Below, piece after piece: positions 1 through 9,133 of a stretch of DNA of 64,000 bases. The number at the start of each line of letters is the position of its first letter. Positions within the stretch are counted from its first letter, which is position 1. The translations under genes were made by a program, and so were the position numbers. The DNA lies in assembly GCF_000975135.1 (NCBI RefSeq), contig NZ_BBRF01000001.1, positions 1,552,380 to 1,616,379 on the forward strand, read 5' to 3'. The notes beneath the pieces were generated by a model that saw only the letters and a program-made list of their open reading frames with translations, did no database searches and had not been told where the DNA came from. The DNA is from Demequina aurantiaca. GTDB taxonomy: Bacteria > Actinomycetota > Actinomycetes > Actinomycetales > Demequinaceae.

Positions 1-2192
1 ACTTCGAGCGCCTTGGTGTGGTCGTACGCGGTGAGCGCCTTGGTTGAGGCGTCAACCACCTCGGCCAGGCCGGCGAGCATGGCGCGGTCCAGCGGTTCAG
101 TCACGATGCCGGGCACAGCGTCGTTGGCCGCGTCACCCGAGCCGCGCAGGGCGCCCCCGGTCACGTGAGCCGCGGCCTCAACGCCGGCCTCAAGGGATGA
201 GTCAGCGGCGGTCGAAATTCCCGTCGCGCCCAGCACGAACTTGGAGGCGTTCAGCACCTTCATCGCGAGGCGACGGCCGATCTTCATCATGCCGGTGTCG
301 AACGCCGCGTCCGTGCCCAAGCGAGCCGAGGCCGCCCAGTAGCGGACAGCATCGGAGCCGTGCTCCTCGAGCAGCCCCATGGGGGTGACGACGTTGCCCT
401 TGGACTTGGACATCTTCTTGCGGTCGGGGTCCAGGATCCAGCCTGAGATGGCCGCGTGTTTCCACGGCAACTCGCCGTGCTCGAGGTGCGAGCGCACCAC
501 GGTGGAGAAGAGCCATGTGCGGATGATGTCCTGGCCCTGAGGGCGCAGGTCCATGGGGAAGGTCTTCGCGAACAGCTCTGGGTTGTCGCGCCAGCCGCAC
601 ACGATCTGAGGGGTGAGCGAAGACGTCGCCCACGTGTCCATGATGTCCTTCTCGCCAGTGAAGCCGTTGGGCTGGTCACGCTGCGACTCGTCGAAGCCTG
701 CGGGCACGTCGGCCTGCGGGTCCACGGGAAGCATGTCCTCGGAAGGAGCCAGGGGCGAGTTGAAGTCGGGGTTGCCGTCGCCGTCGACGCGGTACCAGAC
801 GGGGATGGGCACACCAAAGAAACGCTGACGCGAAATCAGCCAGTCTCCGGTCAGTCCCTTGACCCAGTTCTCGTAGCGCACGCGCATGAAGTCGGGAACG
901 AAGTCGACGTTCTTGCCGGCCGCGACCAGCTCGGCGTTGAGGTCTGCATCGCGGCCGCCGTTGCGGATATACCACTGGCGGGTGGTGACGATCTCGAGCG
1001 GCTTGTCGCCCTTCTCGAAGAACTTCACCGGGTGGCTGATCTTGCGCGGCTCGCCCTCGATCAGGTCCGCCTCGGTGAGCATCTCGATAATGCGAGCCTT
1101 CGCGGAGAAGACGGTCTTTCCGGCGAGTTCCGCGTAGGCGGCCGTGGCTGCGGGCGTCTCAAGCCCCTGAGGAGGCTCGGACACGAATCGCCCGTCCCAA
1201 CCCATCACCGGCCGCGTCGGCAACTGCAATTCGCGCCACCAGGTGACGTCGGTGATGTCGCCAAACGTACAGATCATCGCGATGCCGGAGCCCTTGTCGG
1301 GCGAGGCCAGGTGGTGCGCCAGCACCGGCACCTCGACATCGAACAGCGGGGTACGCACGTGCTTGCCGAAGAGTGGCTTGTAGCGTTCGTCATCGGGGTG
1401 CGCGACCAGGGCGACGCATGCGGGGAGCAGTTCGGGGCGAGTCGTCTCGATGTACACCGAATCGAACGAGCCGGTGGCCTCCTCAGCATCGGCCGCCTTC
1501 TCGAATGCAAGGCGGTGATACGCACCTGGCTGCTCGCGGTCCTCGAGCTCGGCCTGCGCCACGGCGGTGCGGAAGGTCACGTCCCACAGGGTGGGTGCCT
1601 CGGCCTGGTATGCCTCGCCGCGGGAGAGCGAACGTAGGAAGGCCTGCTGCGCGACGGCCTGCGAGGACGGTGAGATGGTCTGGTAGGTCAGTGACCAGTC
1701 CACGGACACACCCAGGTGGCGCCACAGCGCCTCGAACTGCTTCTCGTCCTCCTCGGTCAGCCGCTCGCACAGCTCAATAAAGTTGCGGCGCGAGATGGGC
1801 TGCTGGTCCGCGGCGCGCACGGACTTACCGTCCCCGCCGTCGTGCGGGGGCACAAAGCCCTCCTGGTACGCGAGGGTCGGGTCGCATCGGACGCCGTAGT
1901 AGTTCTGGACGCGGCGCTCGGTGGGCAGGCCGTTGTCGTCCCAGCCCATCGGGTAGAACACCTCTTTGCCCTGCATGCGCTGGAAGCGCGCGATCACGTC
2001 AGTGTGCGTGTAGCTGAAGACGTGGCCGACGTGGAGCGAGCCCGAGACGGTCGGCGGGGGAGTGTCGATCGAGTACACCTGCTCGCGCGTCACGTCATCG
2101 TTGAAGCGGTAGGTGCCCTGGGATTCCCAGGCCGCGTTCCAGCGGTCCTCGAGTCCGTCGACGGTGGCCTTTTCCGGAATACGCGAAGTCAT
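1..2192 (-). CDS. valS: Valyl-tRNA synthetase, 5' part (gene runs off the window start)
   Basis: This is a class I aminoacyl-tRNA synthetase that charges tRNA-Val in the cytoplasm. The protein starts [18 protein letters not shown]. The class I signature [20 protein letters not shown] follows at about residue 45, with HVGH as the HIGH box. The second signature, [12 protein letters not shown], is encoded near positions 390-413. About 730 codons are present; the anticodon-binding and C-terminal regions lie outside the window. The frame stays open throughout, and the long reading frames on the opposite strand here are shadows. The ATG at 2190-2192 is the only sensible start. It has only a weak GAAAGAA purine run upstream. 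It lies 189 bp downstream of the anti-sigma factor gene on the same strand. Confidence 0.97.
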   Translation of the reverse strand, partial: MTSRIPEKATVDGLEDRWNAAWESQGTYRFNDDVTREQVYSIDTPPPTVSGSLHVGHVFSYTHTDVIARFQRMQGKEVFYPMGWDDNGLPTERRVQNYYGVRCDPTLAYQEGFVPPHDGGDGKSVRAADQQPISRRNFIELCERLTEEDEKQFEALWRHLGVSVDWSLTYQTISPSSQAVAQQAFLRSLSRGEAYQAEAPTLWDVTFRTAVAQAELEDREQPGAYHRLAFEKAADAEEATGSFDSVYIETTRPELLPACVALVAHPDDERYKPLFGKHVRTPLFDVEVPVLAHHLASPDKGSGIAMICTFGDITDVTWWRELQLPTRPVMGWDGRFVSEPPQGLETPAATAAYAELAGKTVFSAKARIIEMLTEADLIEGEPRKISHPVKFFEKGDKPLEIVTTRQWYIRNGGRDADLNAELVAAGKNVDFVPDFMRVRYENWVKGLTGDWLISRQRFFGVPIPVWYRVDGDGNPDFNSPLAPSEDMLPVDPQADVPAGFDESQRDQPNGFTGEKDIMDTWATSSLTPQIVCGWRDNPELFAKTFPMDLRPQGQDIIRTWLFSTVVRSHLEHGELPWKHAAISGWILDPDRKKMSKSKGNVVTPMGLLEEHGSDAVRYWAASARLGTDAAFDTGMMKIGRRLAMKVLNASKFVLGATGISTAADSSLEAGVEAAAHVTGGALRGSGDAANDAVPGIVTEPLDRAMLAGLAEVVDASTKALTAYDHTKALE

Positions 2193-2311
2193 GGGGTCAT
2201 TCTTTCAGACGTCGGCCGATGCGCCTACCGGCCTGGCTACTTGGGTCGCGGTGGGAATCGGACCAGCAGGGCGCCCCGACCCCTCATAAGCGTGCGAAAT
2301 CGGACCAATAC

Positions 2312-2350
2312 GGGGAGGGGCAGTGGGGAGTGGGGAGGGGCAGTGGGGAG
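2312..2350. repeat. Two direct 19-bp G-rich repeats
   Basis: The unit GGGGAGGGGCAGTGGGGAG occurs at 2312-2330 and again, unchanged, at 2332-2350, separated by one T. Related CTGGGCGG motifs follow to 2374. The plus strand has several four-G runs with loops of 1-4 nt, so a G-quadruplex is possible. The block lies between the anti-sigma factor gene and valS, in the leader/promoter region of valS, which reads it as C-rich. Confidence 0.8.
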
Positions 2351-2381
2351 CTGGGCGGCAGGGGAGCTGGGCGGGAGCCAG

Positions 2382-3284
2382 TTAGAGCTCGGCTGCCGCG
2401 ATGGGGTCCGTGGTGGGCTGCAGTGAGCCACCGTCGGGCTCCACGGACACCGCGATCGCGGTCACGCTGGACATGTCGGCCAGCACCGCGGTCTCAAAGT
2501 CGCCGGCCTCGAAGGTGGGGCCAGCGGAGATCGTGCCATCCGTGTTCACCATCCACAGTTGGTACTCCTCGCCCGTGGGCAGGTCTGGTGCCGTGCCAGT
2601 GGCCGCGAAGCCGCCGGCCTCGTCGGAGACGGTGATCTGCGCATCGCCTACGCCGAGGTCGATGACGCGTGCGTCGGGAGCCGTGAGCACCGCGTCGATC
2701 GCCGCAATGTTGGAGTCGGGCGATCCGTTCGAGACCAGGAAGCCGATTCCCACCGCAGCCACCGCAACGGTGGCCGCCGCAGTGGCGAGCATCATGGTCA
2801 ATCGCGAGCGCCGGCCAACGGGGTCGGCGTGCGTGCGCTCCCCGGAGGTCTTGGGGCTATCGGCAGAGACGGCGCGGTCAAAGGACACCACGTTCGCGCT
2901 CTGCGCGGAGGTGTCGTTGATCTCGGCCTCGACGCGGGGAAGGTCTGCGGTGTTGCCGTCGCTGACGGGAGCGCCGCCCACGGTCGCGCCATCGAGATGG
3001 TCGACGTCGTCGGAGGTGACGCCGGATGTCGACGACGGAGAGGCAACCTGAGGGGTCAGCGCAATCTGCGCGCCGATGCGGTCGGCGAGGCCGGCCGGGG
3101 CCTGGACCTGGTCGTCGGCATCGTCTGCAAGTGCGTCGAGCACGTCGCCAAAGCTGGCGAGCTCCTCGCGGCACTGGGCGCACTCGTCGAGGTGGGCCTC
3201 GAACGTGACGCGCTCGGCGTCGTCGATGGCGTTGAGCGCGTACGCGCCAACCAGGTCGTGGATGGACTCCTGTGAATCGTTCAT
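2382..3284 (-). CDS. rskA: RskA-type anti-sigma factor
   Basis: This is a 300-aa single-span membrane anti-sigma factor. The cytoplasmic N-terminus carries the zinc-binding anti-sigma motif H31-x3-C35-x2-C38. A variable acidic linker follows, then one membrane helix at about 163-186 and an extracytoplasmic RskA-like C-terminal domain (GEEYQLWMVNTDG and following). In this family the protein holds its ECF sigma factor inactive until the extracytoplasmic domain is cut. It lies 4 bp downstream of the sigma factor gene, with a strong GGAGG Shine-Dalgarno sequence before the ATG at 3282-3284. The pair is therefore co-transcribed and is the likely cognate pair. The symbol is by family resemblance. 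Confidence 0.9.
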   Translation of the reverse strand: MNDSQESIHDLVGAYALNAIDDAERVTFEAHLDECAQCREELASFGDVLDALADDADDQVQAPAGLADRIGAQIALTPQVASPSSTSGVTSDDVDHLDGATVGGAPVSDGNTADLPRVEAEINDTSAQSANVVSFDRAVSADSPKTSGERTHADPVGRRSRLTMMLATAAATVAVAAVGIGFLVSNGSPDSNIAAIDAVLTAPDARVIDLGVGDAQITVSDEAGGFAATGTAPDLPTGEEYQLWMVNTDGTISAGPTFEAGDFETAVLADMSSVTAIAVSVEPDGGSLQPTTDPIAAAEL

Positions 3285-3288
3285 GGCT

Positions 3289-3957
3289 CTACACCTCCTC
3301 CAATGCGTCGCGCAGTTTGGTCAATGCGTCTCTGATGCGGGTCTTTGCTGTGCCCAGCGGAATGCCGAGCTGTTCTGACACTTCCACGTGCGTTTGCCCC
3401 TGGTAAAAGGCAAGTTCTACCGCCTCGCGTTGCTTGTCGCTCAGCGTGGCTACCGCGGTTCGAACACGTGCGTTCTGGAACTCGGCGAAGTCACGCTCAA
3501 CGACGGCGTCCTGCTCGGCCGGTGTGGCCTCGCGCTCGGCGACGGCCGCCTCGGCCTCCATCTGCTGGCGCTGACGCTGCTCCCGGCGAACGCGATCCAC
3601 GGCGCGCCGGTGGGCGATAGTCAGTACCCACGACTTTGCGGAGCCCCGGCTCGGTTCAAACGTAGGAGCCTTGCGCCACGCCTCGACGAGGGCCTCCTGA
3701 GCGATGTCCTCGGCCATGCCTGGGTCTCGCACCACGCGCAATGCCAGGCGATACACCTGGTTGAGCATGGTCGTGTACACGCCCTCGAAAGCCTGGGCGG
3801 AGCCACGACCGGAGGCGACCAGGAGGTCGTCAAGGCGCTGCGCCGATGCGGGATCCGGTGCGTGTCGCGAAACCGTGGGCGGGCTGTCGGGAACAGCGCG
3901 CAGGTGCTGGCTGGGTTCCATGCCCACCTTTCGGTACTCGAGAACGGCGACACTCAT
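3289..3957 (-). CDS. sigK: ECF RNA polymerase sigma factor, SigK-like
   Basis: This is a 222-aa extracytoplasmic-function sigma factor. The sigma-2 region spans about residues 55-120 (YRLALRVVRDPGMAEDIAQE, then the RGSAKSWVLTIAHRRAVDRV region). The sigma-4 helix-turn-helix is C-terminal (LSDKQREAVELAFYQGQTHV, then IPLGTAKTRI). It is paired with the RskA-like anti-sigma gene 4 bp downstream, the arrangement known for SigK/RskA. Its ATG overlaps the stop of a small upstream reading frame (ATGA). A second in-frame ATG at 3919-3921 has an even better ribosome site (AAAGGTGG), so a form 12 residues shorter is possible. Confidence 0.92.
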   Translation of the reverse strand: MSVAVLEYRKVGMEPSQHLRAVPDSPPTVSRHAPDPASAQRLDDLLVASGRGSAQAFEGVYTTMLNQVYRLALRVVRDPGMAEDIAQEALVEAWRKAPTFEPSRGSAKSWVLTIAHRRAVDRVRREQRQRQQMEAEAAVAEREATPAEQDAVVERDFAEFQNARVRTAVATLSDKQREAVELAFYQGQTHVEVSEQLGIPLGTAKTRIRDALTKLRDALEEV

Positions 3958-4088
3958 CGCGTGTCACCTATCCAAGCACCCCGGGGGCCCAGATCCAACC
4001 TTTCGGACATGGCGGCGATTCGTGTTGCTCGTGCCAGGGGTCCGTCGTCCCCGCGATTCGGGGGCCTGCGGCCATGAGGATTGCTCAT
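3954..4088 (-). CDS. 44-aa reading frame coupled to sigK
   Basis: This small reading frame starts MSNPHGRRPPNRGDDGPLAR and ends IGDTR. It has a strong Shine-Dalgarno sequence (AAAGGAG, 8 nt before the ATG at 4086-4088). Its TGA overlaps the sigma factor's ATG by 4 nt, the classic arrangement for translational coupling. The peptide is Arg/Gly/Pro-rich with no recognised domain. It may be a real small protein or a translated leader that sets sigma factor output. I infer expression from the ribosome site and overlap only; no homology is recognised. Confidence 0.6.
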   Translation of the reverse strand: MSNPHGRRPPNRGDDGPLARATRIAAMSERLDLGPRGAWIGDTR

Positions 4089-4219
4089 GATCAGGCTCCT
4101 TTCACGCGGCCGATGCGGTCGCGGGCTTCCGCGGCCGGGTGCCCCCGCCCCACACTCGGGGGCATTGAGTGTGAGGCGAGGTACGTGAATGATTCGTGCG
4201 CCGGGGGCGGTCGGATTGG

Positions 4220-4247
4220 TTGAAAAGTCAGAAGTTCTTGTTAGCCT
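4220..4247 (+). promoter_or_regulatory. Candidate leaderless promoter of the AhpD-like gene
   Basis: TTGAAA (4220-4225), a 16-nt spacer, then TAGCCT (4242-4247). The -10 ends 6 nt before the GTG start at 4254, and no Shine-Dalgarno sequence is present. Transcription would begin at or next to the start codon. Confidence 0.55.
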
Positions 4248-4253
4248 CAACCA

Positions 4254-4670
4254 GTGAGCGAAGCGACAATGCGACCCCAGTTCCTCAAAGCCATGGAAAG
4301 CCTCGACGCGCGCATCGGCAAGGGCGTCGAACCGCGGGTCCGCGAGATGGTGAGACTGCGGTGTTCCTACATCAACGGCTGCGCGTATTGCATCCGCCTG
4401 CACTCCGAGCAGCTCGCCTCACTTGGTGCGAGCACGCACCTGATCAGCGCGCTTGCACGCCCGGTCAAGCTCATGCGCGATGACCTGGTCAGCCCGGCCG
4501 AGGCCGCGGCGCTGCGCTTCGCGGAGGTGCTGACCGACTACCCGCGCGGGCTGGAGATCGAGACTCGCGACGAGGCCGGCAAGTATTTCGATGCCGAGGC
4601 CCTGGGCTCCCTCGTGGAGATCATCGCGGTGGTGAATGCCTGGAACCGCGTGACGCGCGGCAGCGAGTAA
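4254..4670 (+). CDS. Carboxymuconolactone decarboxylase/AhpD-like protein
   Basis: This 138-aa protein has the CMD-family core: EMVRLRCSYINGCAYCIRLH at about 31-50, giving C43-x2-C46 and H50. In AhpD-type members these form the peroxidase or thiol-relay centre. The family includes alkylhydroperoxidase partners and many small redox proteins, so the exact substrate cannot be read from sequence. The start is GTG at 4254, with a -10-like hexamer 6 nt upstream. The gene diverges from the sigK operon across about 165 bp. SigK regulons often contain redox genes, but control by this sigma factor is only a guess. Confidence 0.85.
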   Translation: MSEATMRPQFLKAMESLDARIGKGVEPRVREMVRLRCSYINGCAYCIRLHSEQLASLGASTHLISALARPVKLMRDDLVSPAEAAALRFAEVLTDYPRGLEIETRDEAGKYFDAEALGSLVEIIAVVNAWNRVTRGSE

Positions 4671-4721
4671 CCGCATCGCTCATCAAGTAGTCATGAACCT
4701 GCGGTGATACGTCAGCAGGGG

Positions 4722-4727
4722 TAGTCT
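4722..4727 (+). promoter_or_regulatory. Candidate -10 (TAGTCT), leaderless
   Basis: TAGTCT lies 7 nt before the ATG at 4735, which has no Shine-Dalgarno sequence. It fits the same TANNNT-start layout seen at several other genes in this window. Confidence 0.45.
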
Positions 4728-4734
4728 CCACTGC

Positions 4735-5118
4735 ATGATTAGATTCCTCATCCGTGCCGCCATCTTCGTGGGGTCGGCCGCGCTCGCCGTATGGGTGACG
4801 TCGCTCATTGTCGACGGTTTCGAGGTCACCTTCGAGGGCCTGGTCTTTGTCGCGATCATCTTCGCGGTGCTCCAGGCGCTGTTGGCGCCGCTCATTCTTA
4901 AGGCCGCGCGCAAGTACGCGGACGGGTTCATTGGCTTGGTGGGGGTGGTCTCCACCTTCGTGGCGCTGTTGCTCACCGACCTGTTCCTCGAGGGCCTCAG
5001 CATCAGCGGCATCGTCGCGTGGGTGTTTGCCACGCTGCTGGTGTGGGCCATCACGGCGCTCGCGGCCTGGCTGCTGCCTAAGTTCCTGCTCAAGGACCAA
5101 GCGCAGAAGCGCACGTAG
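4735..5118 (+). CDS. Phage-holin-4/YvlD-like membrane protein
   Basis: This 127-aa hydrophobic protein has four predicted membrane helices (about 5-26, 33-53, 62-82 and 92-115) and a short basic tail. Length and layout match the phage_holin_4_2 (YvlD) family of bacterial membrane proteins. Despite its name, that family is widespread outside phages and has no settled function. The next gene starts 3 nt after the stop codon, so the two are probably co-transcribed. Nothing else here suggests a prophage, so a lysis role is unlikely. Confidence 0.8.
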   Translation: MIRFLIRAAIFVGSAALAVWVTSLIVDGFEVTFEGLVFVAIIFAVLQALLAPLILKAARKYADGFIGLVGVVSTFVALLLTDLFLEGLSISGIVAWVFATLLVWAITALAAWLLPKFLLKDQAQKRT

Positions 5119-5121
5119 CCC

Positions 5122-5904
5122 GTGACACTCACGTCGATGCGCGTACAGCCTCGGGCCTGGATCCCGATTGCTCTCTTCGTCACGTATGTGGGTGTGGTTT
5201 TCACGCTGTGGAAGATCAACGACGTCGACTACCTGGCCATCTCGGACTCCGCGGCCACCATTCGGGATGCCCTGATTGTTCCCATTGGCGCCGGTGCCGT
5301 CTTGCTCGTGGTGGCGACGACCTACCTGGGGTGGTGGAAGCCCGCCATGGTGGAGGGGCGCACCGCGCCCAAGTGGATGATCGCACTTCCCCTTCTCCTA
5401 CTCCTGCCCATCGGTTTTAGCCTGGTGGCCACGGACTGGGGCAACGTCGGGTCGGACCTGTTACTCAACCTCGCCGTCGGCGTCCTGCTGGTGGGATTCT
5501 CCGAGGAATTGGTGACCAGGGGAGTGATGCTCGTCGGCCTGCGCGCACGCTTTGGCGAGCGCCTCGTGTGGCTCATCTCAACGGTGCTTTTTTCCCTGTT
5601 GCACGCGATTAACGCGTTCGTGGGCCAAGGAGTGAGCGCCACCATCTCTCAGATGGTGATCGTGTTCTTCCTCGGCTCGGCGTTCTATGTCACCCGGCGT
5701 GTGACCGGTTCGCTGATCTGGGCCATGCTGCTGCACGCCGCGTGGGATTTTTCCTCGTTTGCGTACGAGGCGTCGGACAGCGACCTCGCAAATGTTGGAG
5801 GGCTCGTCACCCTCCCCCTGGTGGGGTTGACCGTCGTCGCGGTGATCGTCCTGCTGGCGAGGCCCTACCCGGGTAAGGCCTCGCCTGGAAGCGTCGCGCG
5901 CTAG
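5122..5904 (+). CDS. CPBP-family intramembrane protease
   Basis: This 260-aa polytopic membrane protein carries the CPBP/Abi metalloprotease motifs in order: E128-E129-x3-R133 (FSEELVTRG), H161-x2-N164 (LLHAINAF) and H205-x3-D209 (LLHAAWDF). These glutamates and histidines form the membrane-embedded metal site in the family, whose members process prenylated proteins or confer bacteriocin self-immunity. The substrate is unknown. The start is GTG at 5122, 3 bp after the preceding membrane gene. The stop overlaps the stop of the convergent gene by 4 bp (CTAG), leaving no room for a terminator. Confidence 0.9.
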   Translation: MTLTSMRVQPRAWIPIALFVTYVGVVFTLWKINDVDYLAISDSAATIRDALIVPIGAGAVLLVVATTYLGWWKPAMVEGRTAPKWMIALPLLLLLPIGFSLVATDWGNVGSDLLLNLAVGVLLVGFSEELVTRGVMLVGLRARFGERLVWLISTVLFSLLHAINAFVGQGVSATISQMVIVFFLGSAFYVTRRVTGSLIWAMLLHAAWDFSSFAYEASDSDLANVGGLVTLPLVGLTVVAVIVLLARPYPGKASPGSVAR

Positions 5905-7250
5905 GACTTTGCGCGGGCCCGGAAGGCGTGCACAAAGCCCAGCGTGACACCGATGAACCAGAACACGGCCATCGCAATCGCGGCCCAATCCTCCATCTGG
6001 GCCGGCGGAAGGTTGTCGCTCGGCCAGCCCACCTGGTCAAAGAAGGCGTCGTTGAGCAGCGAGTGGTCGACCAGCATCCATGCCAGCAGGCCGTAGATCC
6101 CGGTCAGCAACGCGAGGTTGCCGAAGGCGGCGCGCATGGCCCAATAGCCACGCACGTGGCGGCCGATGGCGACCAGTGCATTGATCCCCAGCAACACCAC
6201 CACTGCACTCCACGCGAGGGGCCAGTGGTCGGGGTTCAAGAACGTCACCGGTTCGCCCTGGTCCGAGAAGAGCGAGGGGTCGAGCTGCTGCAGGATGATG
6301 GCGGTCGCGACCACCAGGGACATGACCACTGCGAAGGCCGTCTGCGAGGTGGAGATGACCGTGCGTGCGGGCGTCGGTAGGCGGTCGATAGTCCAGTCCG
6401 CGCTCGAGACCTCGGAGCGATGGCGAGCCACCCGCTCCGCGATGGCAAAGCCCAGCGTGACCCACATTGCCGCGTAGACCGCGGCGGTGAGGGCGACGGC
6501 CAAGCCGTGCTCGATCATCGGCCGTAGTTCCGCGTTCTCCTGTGCGGTGGAGACCATTGCCAGCGCGGCGGACACCGGGATGACCATCGCGAGGGCCCAC
6601 AGCAGTATGCGCTTGTAGTCGACGTAGAAGCGGGCGCCCACCAGGACCTTGGGTCGGTGGGTCATGGCCGCTGCGACCTGCTCGGGATCTCCCATCTCCT
6701 CGAGGACATCCACCTCGATGTCGCTCTTGGTGATCCCCTCCTCACCCAGCAACTGGTCGTGGCGGTGCTCGATCTCGTCCTCGATGGCCGCGCGCAGGGC
6801 CGGCTCGGCGAACTCTCGCTGCGCCACCGGAACCAGCCCGAGCGTGACCGCGACGTAGCGCTCCGTCAGGGGAGCCGATGCTGGGGCCGGCGCTGGCTCG
6901 CTTTCCTCCTCCGCCGTAGTGACGGTTTCAGGGGCGGGTTCAGCCACGGGTTGAGTCACGGGTTCGGCGACGGGGCCGGGAGTCCCGGCGGCGCGTGACG
7001 GCATGGGTGCAGGAGTCGCGGCGACAGGCGCGGGGGAGGAGCCGTCCGCAGCGGGGGACTGCGACACCGTGGGTGTCGCCTGCGTGGTGGGGCGGTACTC
7101 GAAGTCGTTGTCAGGGACATTGAACTGCGGTCCCGTGGGCGAGTGCGACTCCACCGGCTGCCCCGGCGTGCCGGTTTCCTCTGGAGTGCTGCCGTCGCGA
7201 GGGGTGTCGCTGTCCTCGTGGGGTCCTGCGGGCGTCGAGGGGTCGGTCAT
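5901..7250 (-). CDS. Multispanning membrane protein with HAAS-like domain
   Basis: This is a 449-aa protein. Residues 1-145 are a disordered Pro/Thr/Glu/Ala-rich tail. Next comes a helical region (about 148-215, ...AAIEDEIEHRHDQLLGEEGI...) resembling the HAAS/DUF1700 alpha-helical signalling domain. About seven hydrophobic helices follow between 220 and 445. HAAS domains usually sit next to membrane permease-like modules and PadR regulators; no PadR gene is adjacent here. The ATG at 7248-7250 follows a GAAAGG ribosome site. The function is unknown. Confidence 0.75.
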   Translation of the reverse strand: MTDPSTPAGPHEDSDTPRDGSTPEETGTPGQPVESHSPTGPQFNVPDNDFEYRPTTQATPTVSQSPAADGSSPAPVAATPAPMPSRAAGTPGPVAEPVTQPVAEPAPETVTTAEEESEPAPAPASAPLTERYVAVTLGLVPVAQREFAEPALRAAIEDEIEHRHDQLLGEEGITKSDIEVDVLEEMGDPEQVAAAMTHRPKVLVGARFYVDYKRILLWALAMVIPVSAALAMVSTAQENAELRPMIEHGLAVALTAAVYAAMWVTLGFAIAERVARHRSEVSSADWTIDRLPTPARTVISTSQTAFAVVMSLVVATAIILQQLDPSLFSDQGEPVTFLNPDHWPLAWSAVVVLLGINALVAIGRHVRGYWAMRAAFGNLALLTGIYGLLAWMLVDHSLLNDAFFDQVGWPSDNLPPAQMEDWAAIAMAVFWFIGVTLGFVHAFRARAKS

Positions 7251-7392
7251 GCGTGTTGCCTTTCACTACGTGCGCCCCACGGGTGGGACGCCGGCTCGGC
7301 TCAAATGCGGCCAGGGTTCGACGTCGAATCTACGTCATTGCCGAGGTCGCTCCTTCGCCTACTCTGACTGATTTGGCGAGTGCGCGCGAACG

Positions 7393-9018
7393 CTAGTGTG
7401 TGGCGTCGTGGGGCAGGGCCGCCTGCTGCACGATGAGATCGGCGACTTCGTGGACTCCCACGAGGACCTGCGAGGCGCCCAATTCGGTGAGGTAGGCGAT
7501 GTCGACGTCGCGGTGGCCGCGGGCTAGGATGACGGCCTCGGGTCGCAGCGCTCGCGCCTTGGACACGACGGCGCCGGCGTTGAGGGGATCGGGAATGGCC
7601 ACGACCACCATCCGTGCCTCGTCGATGCCGGCCGCGTGCAACACCTTGGATCGCACGCCGTTGCCGAGGATTGCCTCGCGCCCCTCGTCGCGCATGACCT
7701 TGACGCGGTTCTCGTTGTCATCGACCACGACGACGGGGATGTCGCGCTCCCACAGCCCGGCGGCCACCCGAGATCCCACGCGCCCAAACCCGACCACGAT
7801 CACGTGTCCGCGTCCCTCGTATTCGCGGGGGGCGGCATCGTCCGCCTCGGAGGCCCGGTAGGCGCGCGACGCCCACGCGAACAGGAACGGATTGATGACG
7901 ATCGAGACGATGGCGCCTGCGAGCACCAGATCGCCGGCATCGCCCGGCAGGATCTCGTACTCGGTGCCCAGCGTGACGAGAATGAAGGAGAACTCGCCGA
8001 TCTGCGCGAGGGACGCCGCGACCACCAGCGACATCCGCCGCGAGTACTTGAGGACGCGCACGACCAGGTACGCGATGGCGAACTTGCCGCCCACAATGAC
8101 CAGCACCGTGGCGAGTAGCGCGAGCGGTTGCTCGATGAACACGGCGGGGTCCACGAGCATGCCGACCGAGACAAAGAACAGCACGGCGAATGCGTCGCGC
8201 AGGGGCAGAGAATCCTCGGCGGCGCGCTGCGACAGCTCGGACTCGCGCAGGATCATGCCGGCGAAGAACGCGCCGAGGGCAAAGGAGACGTCGAACATCC
8301 ACGCCGCGCCCACGGCGACGCCAATGCCGAGGGCGAGGACGGCGAGAGTGAACAATTCACGCGAGCCGGTGTCCGCGACCTTGGCCAGCAACCAAGGGAT
8401 GACGCGGCGACCCACGACGACCATGAGAGCGACGAACGCGCCCACCTTGAGGCCGGTGATGGCCAACTCCTTGGTCAATTCCAGCGGACCCACGGCATCG
8501 GCTGCGACGACGGGGATGATGACGAGCGCGATGACCATCGCGAGGTCCTCGACGATCAGCCAGCCGATCGCGATGTGTCCCGCGCGGGTGTCGAGAAGTT
8601 GGCGGTCCTCGAGCGCTCGCAGCATGACGACGGTCGATGCGACGGACAGGGCGAGGCCGAACAGCAGGGCGGCACCGAGGCTCCAGCCTAGGAAAAGGCC
8701 CAGACCGGTTCCGGCGGCGGACGCGACGAGCATCTGGATGAGAGCACCAGGGAGGGCGACCTTGCGGACGGCGAGGAGTTCCTTGAAGGAGAAGTGCAGG
8801 CCAACGCCGAACATCAGCAGGATGACGCCAATCTCGGACAGTTGCATCGCGATCTCGGGGTCGCCCACGAAGCCGGGAGTGAAGGGGCCGATGGCCATTC
8901 CTGCGGCGAGGTATCCGACGATGGGGGACAGGCGCAGTTTCTGCGCAATCAGGCCAAGAATGAAAGCGGCGCCAAGTCCCGCCGCGATGGTGGTCAGCAG
9001 GGGCGCATGGTGCAACAT
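7393..9018 (-). CDS. CPA2 cation/proton antiporter with RCK/TrkA-N domain (KefB/YbaL type)
   Basis: This is a 541-aa transporter. Residues 1-385 form a Na+/H+-exchanger-like membrane domain of about 12 helices, with VEDLAMVIALV carrying the family's acidic residue. A cytoplasmic Rossmann RCK/TrkA-N domain runs from about 400 to 535 (GHVIVVGFGRVGSRVAAG, the GxGxxG NAD site). Its domain order and length match the YbaL/KefB group, which moves K+ or Na+ against protons. There is no separate KefF/KefG-like partner nearby. It diverges from the haem oxygenase gene. Its ATG (9016-9018) lacks a Shine-Dalgarno sequence and has TAGAAT 6 nt upstream. Confidence 0.93.
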   Translation of the reverse strand: MLHHAPLLTTIAAGLGAAFILGLIAQKLRLSPIVGYLAAGMAIGPFTPGFVGDPEIAMQLSEIGVILLMFGVGLHFSFKELLAVRKVALPGALIQMLVASAAGTGLGLFLGWSLGAALLFGLALSVASTVVMLRALEDRQLLDTRAGHIAIGWLIVEDLAMVIALVIIPVVAADAVGPLELTKELAITGLKVGAFVALMVVVGRRVIPWLLAKVADTGSRELFTLAVLALGIGVAVGAAWMFDVSFALGAFFAGMILRESELSQRAAEDSLPLRDAFAVLFFVSVGMLVDPAVFIEQPLALLATVLVIVGGKFAIAYLVVRVLKYSRRMSLVVAASLAQIGEFSFILVTLGTEYEILPGDAGDLVLAGAIVSIVINPFLFAWASRAYRASEADDAAPREYEGRGHVIVVGFGRVGSRVAAGLWERDIPVVVVDDNENRVKVMRDEGREAILGNGVRSKVLHAAGIDEARMVVVAIPDPLNAGAVVSKARALRPEAVILARGHRDVDIAYLTELGASQVLVGVHEVADLIVQQAALPHDATH

Positions 9019-9024
9019 TTGCTG

Positions 9025-9030
9025 ATTCTA
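9025..9030 (-). promoter_or_regulatory. Candidate -10 (TAGAAT) of the antiporter gene, leaderless
   Basis: Read on the minus strand, TAGAAT ends 6 nt before the ATG at 9018, which has no ribosome-binding sequence. It fits the leaderless layout found repeatedly in the window. Confidence 0.5.
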
Positions 9031-9133
9031 CCGGACGCAGATTTCCTGGGCGTTGCCGATCTCGACACGGTGATACCAAGGGATTTAGCCAGGATTTCGG
9101 CTCATGAATTTAGGGAACTGTACTCTTACGTAA

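Noticed and set aside
456-1637. Long plus-strand frame of 393 codons
   Set aside because: It is the complement of valS, whose motifs and start are clear; high GC keeps antisense frames open.
4735-5118. Prophage lysis gene
   Set aside because: The holin-4 family is chromosomal and widespread, and no phage genes lie nearby.
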